Assembly: GCA_902801585.1 (NCBI GenBank)
Contig: CADCIU010000081.1
Coordinates: 7,745 to 14,594, forward strand
DNA length: 6,850 nucleotides
From: an uncultured Lachnospiraceae bacterium
Lineage (GTDB): Bacteria > Bacillota_A > Clostridia > Lachnospirales > Lachnospiraceae
Direction: 5' to 3'
In this document: in pieces, positions 5,871 through 6,850 of the stretch
Layout of the letters: every line of letters starts with the position of its first letter
Numbering within the stretch: the first letter of the stretch is position 1
The notes under the pieces: model-generated
Databases searched by the model: none
Told to the model about the DNA's origin: nothing
Seen by the model: the letters and a program-made list of their open reading frames with translations, nothing else
Position numbers and translations under genes: made by a program

Positions 5871-6407
5871 ATGCAGGGAATGATCCTGACCGTTCTATCC
5901 TCTGCCGCCGGCAGTGCGGCGGGCTGTATCCTCTCCCTCTATCTGGGGCGCCCCGGCAAAAGAGCAAAGACGGATCCCTTTTTAAAGAGGATCCTTCCCT
6001 TGTGTGCCGGTTTTCTTTTGATGGCCCTGGCGATCCCGGCCGCCCCGGGGATCCTGAAACTCATCCTATCCGTTTTCTTTTCTGCCTTTACACTGACTGG
6101 GCTGGGAACGGCAAAGGGTCTTGAGGACAGGGATCAGAATCTTCTGGAAATGGCATATGTCTTTTTCATTCCTGACAAGTCCCGCATCACCTATATTGAC
6201 CTGCCCGCCTGCCGGGACAAGATCGTCCTTTCATCCATGATCGCCGGACCTGTATCCGCCGTCGTCGGTTCAGCAGCTCTCTTTGCGGCAGGCAGTACCC
6301 CCAGTATCCCCCATCAGATCGCAGCAGGCATTCTCCTTCTTTCTCTGGCGGCTTTGGCTAAGAACCTGCTTAAAAAGAATCCCAGGAAAGGAGTCAGCGC
6401 GGCATGA
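5871..6407 (+). CDS. Shortened ABC permease-like membrane protein (NitT/TauT type)
   Basis: This 178-residue protein is highly hydrophobic, with likely membrane segments near 4-26, 41-58, 61-80, 119-140 and 148-165. The stretch around LLEMAYVF (91-98) followed by ITYIDLPACRDKI (106-118) resembles the cytoplasmic coupling loop of NitT/TauT-family permeases (SsuC/TauC-like), where a similar LLEMA...LP pattern contacts the ATPase. An ABC ATPase gene follows with an ATGA overlap, which supports the reading. Family members are usually around 250 residues. This one seems to lack an N-terminal segment and the C-terminal tail, and there is no in-frame stop or frameshift sign inside the window to explain it as decay. 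The substrate is unknown and no binding protein is visible. Alternative: a membrane protein only distantly related to permeases. Confidence 0.8.
   Translation: MQGMILTVLSSAAGSAAGCILSLYLGRPGKRAKTDPFLKRILPLCAGFLLMALAIPAAPGILKLILSVFFSAFTLTGLGTAKGLEDRDQNLLEMAYVFFIPDKSRITYIDLPACRDKIVLSSMIAGPVSAVVGSAALFAAGSTPSIPHQIAAGILLLSLAALAKNLLKKNPRKGVSAA
6387..6393 (+). promoter_or_regulatory. Ribosome binding site AAAGGAG for the ABC ATPase gene
   Basis: AAAGGAG lies inside the end of the permease-like gene, 10 nt before the ATG at 6404. With the ATGA overlap this implies coupled translation of the two proteins in near-equal amounts. Confidence 0.6.
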
Positions 6408-6850
6408 CCATCGAAGTACTGAATGTAAGCAAAAACTATGGGGGAAAGCCCTATCTGAAAAGCGTAAGCCTGAATATCTCCTCCGGCTCTGTCATCTCTG
6501 TCGTCGGCACAAAAAAGAGCGGAAAGACTGCTCTCCTGCGCATTATTATTGGCTTGGAAGAAGCCGACGGCGGGCAGGTCACCCTGCTTGGCGACTATAA
6601 ATATGACCGGTTAAATGTCGGTGTCGTATTCCAGGATGACCGTCTCTGCCCCGGATTTACCGCTGCCCAAAACGTAGCTATGGTCAATAAAAGGCTTTCT
6701 GTCAGGGCTGCCGAAGAGGAACTGGAAAAGCTCCTTCCCGCAGGGACTGCCGATCTCCCCGTGGAAGATCTGACCCCTGCCCAGCGCCGCATGGTCTGCA
6801 TCATCAGAGCCTGCATCATTCCTTCCGATGTCCGTCTGATGGATGAACCC
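6404..6850 (+). CDS. ABC transporter ATP-binding protein (partial, degenerate signature)
   Basis: The first 149 codons are visible; the gene continues past the right edge. The start ATG overlaps the permease-like stop as ATGA. The product should be the cytoplasmic ATPase of a NitT/TauT-like importer. Walker A is GTKKSGKT (35-42), the Q-loop is VFQDDRLCPGFTA with Q77, N90-V91 fits the family's NV motif, and Walker B is VRLMDEP (143-149) with D147 and E148. The signature position reads LTPAQRRM (123-130) instead of LSGGQ or LSGGM plus RR: the serine and both glycines are replaced, although the following RR and the IIRA stretch are kept. Loss of the LSGGQ serine and glycine should weaken ATP sandwiching across the dimer, so activity may be reduced, asymmetric or regulatory. 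The switch histidine and D-loop lie outside the window. Confidence 0.9.
   Translation, partial: MTIEVLNVSKNYGGKPYLKSVSLNISSGSVISVVGTKKSGKTALLRIIIGLEEADGGQVTLLGDYKYDRLNVGVVFQDDRLCPGFTAAQNVAMVNKRLSVRAAEEELEKLLPAGTADLPVEDLTPAQRRMVCIIRACIIPSDVRLMDEP

Overview
The window looks like a stretch of chromosome from a low-to-mid-GC Firmicute, most likely a Clostridia/Lachnospiraceae-type gut or rumen anaerobe. The basis is purine-rich ribosome binding sites (AGGAGG, AGGGGG), base composition near 50% GC by eye, a large secreted FecR/MBG-repeat protein, and ABC subunits resembling the NitT/TauT-type cassettes of that group. The taxon is an inference from style; there is no rRNA or marker gene to confirm it.

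Layout: three minus-strand genes occupy positions 44-5598 and two plus-strand genes diverge from them at 5871-6850. In minus-strand transcription order they are: (1) an OmpR/PhoB-type response regulator (5598-4933); (2) a multi-pass membrane protein with two cysteine clusters (4876-4073, or from a GTG at 4936 that overlaps the regulator stop codon); (3) after a 216-bp gap with promoter-like sequences, a 1270-residue secreted protein (3856-44). The last has a signal peptide, a FecR domain, at least six YDG/MBG-type beta repeats, an inserted second FecR-tail-like segment, and a very acidic low-complexity C-terminus. No histidine kinase is visible next to the regulator.

The plus-strand operon starts behind a good sigma-A-like promoter (TTGCAA-17-GATAAT). 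It encodes a 178-residue integral membrane protein that looks like a cut-down NitT/TauT-type ABC permease. An ATGA overlap follows, then an ABC ATPase that runs off the right edge. The ATPase has Walker A, Q-loop and Walker B, but its signature reads LTPAQ instead of LSGGQ.

The genes may form a small envelope-sensing and surface module: a regulator coupled to a membrane protein, next to an exported adhesin-like protein and a divergent ABC pair that share the 272-bp control region at 5599-5870. That region holds both presumptive promoters, a long imperfect hairpin, a 14-nt near-perfect direct repeat around the ABC promoter, and a TGTGATCACA palindrome in the regulator leader. Functional linkage between the genes is inference from position only. 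The most unusual items are the degenerate ABC pair, the kinase-less regulator with its Cys-rich membrane partner, and the second FecR-tail copy buried among the MBG repeats.
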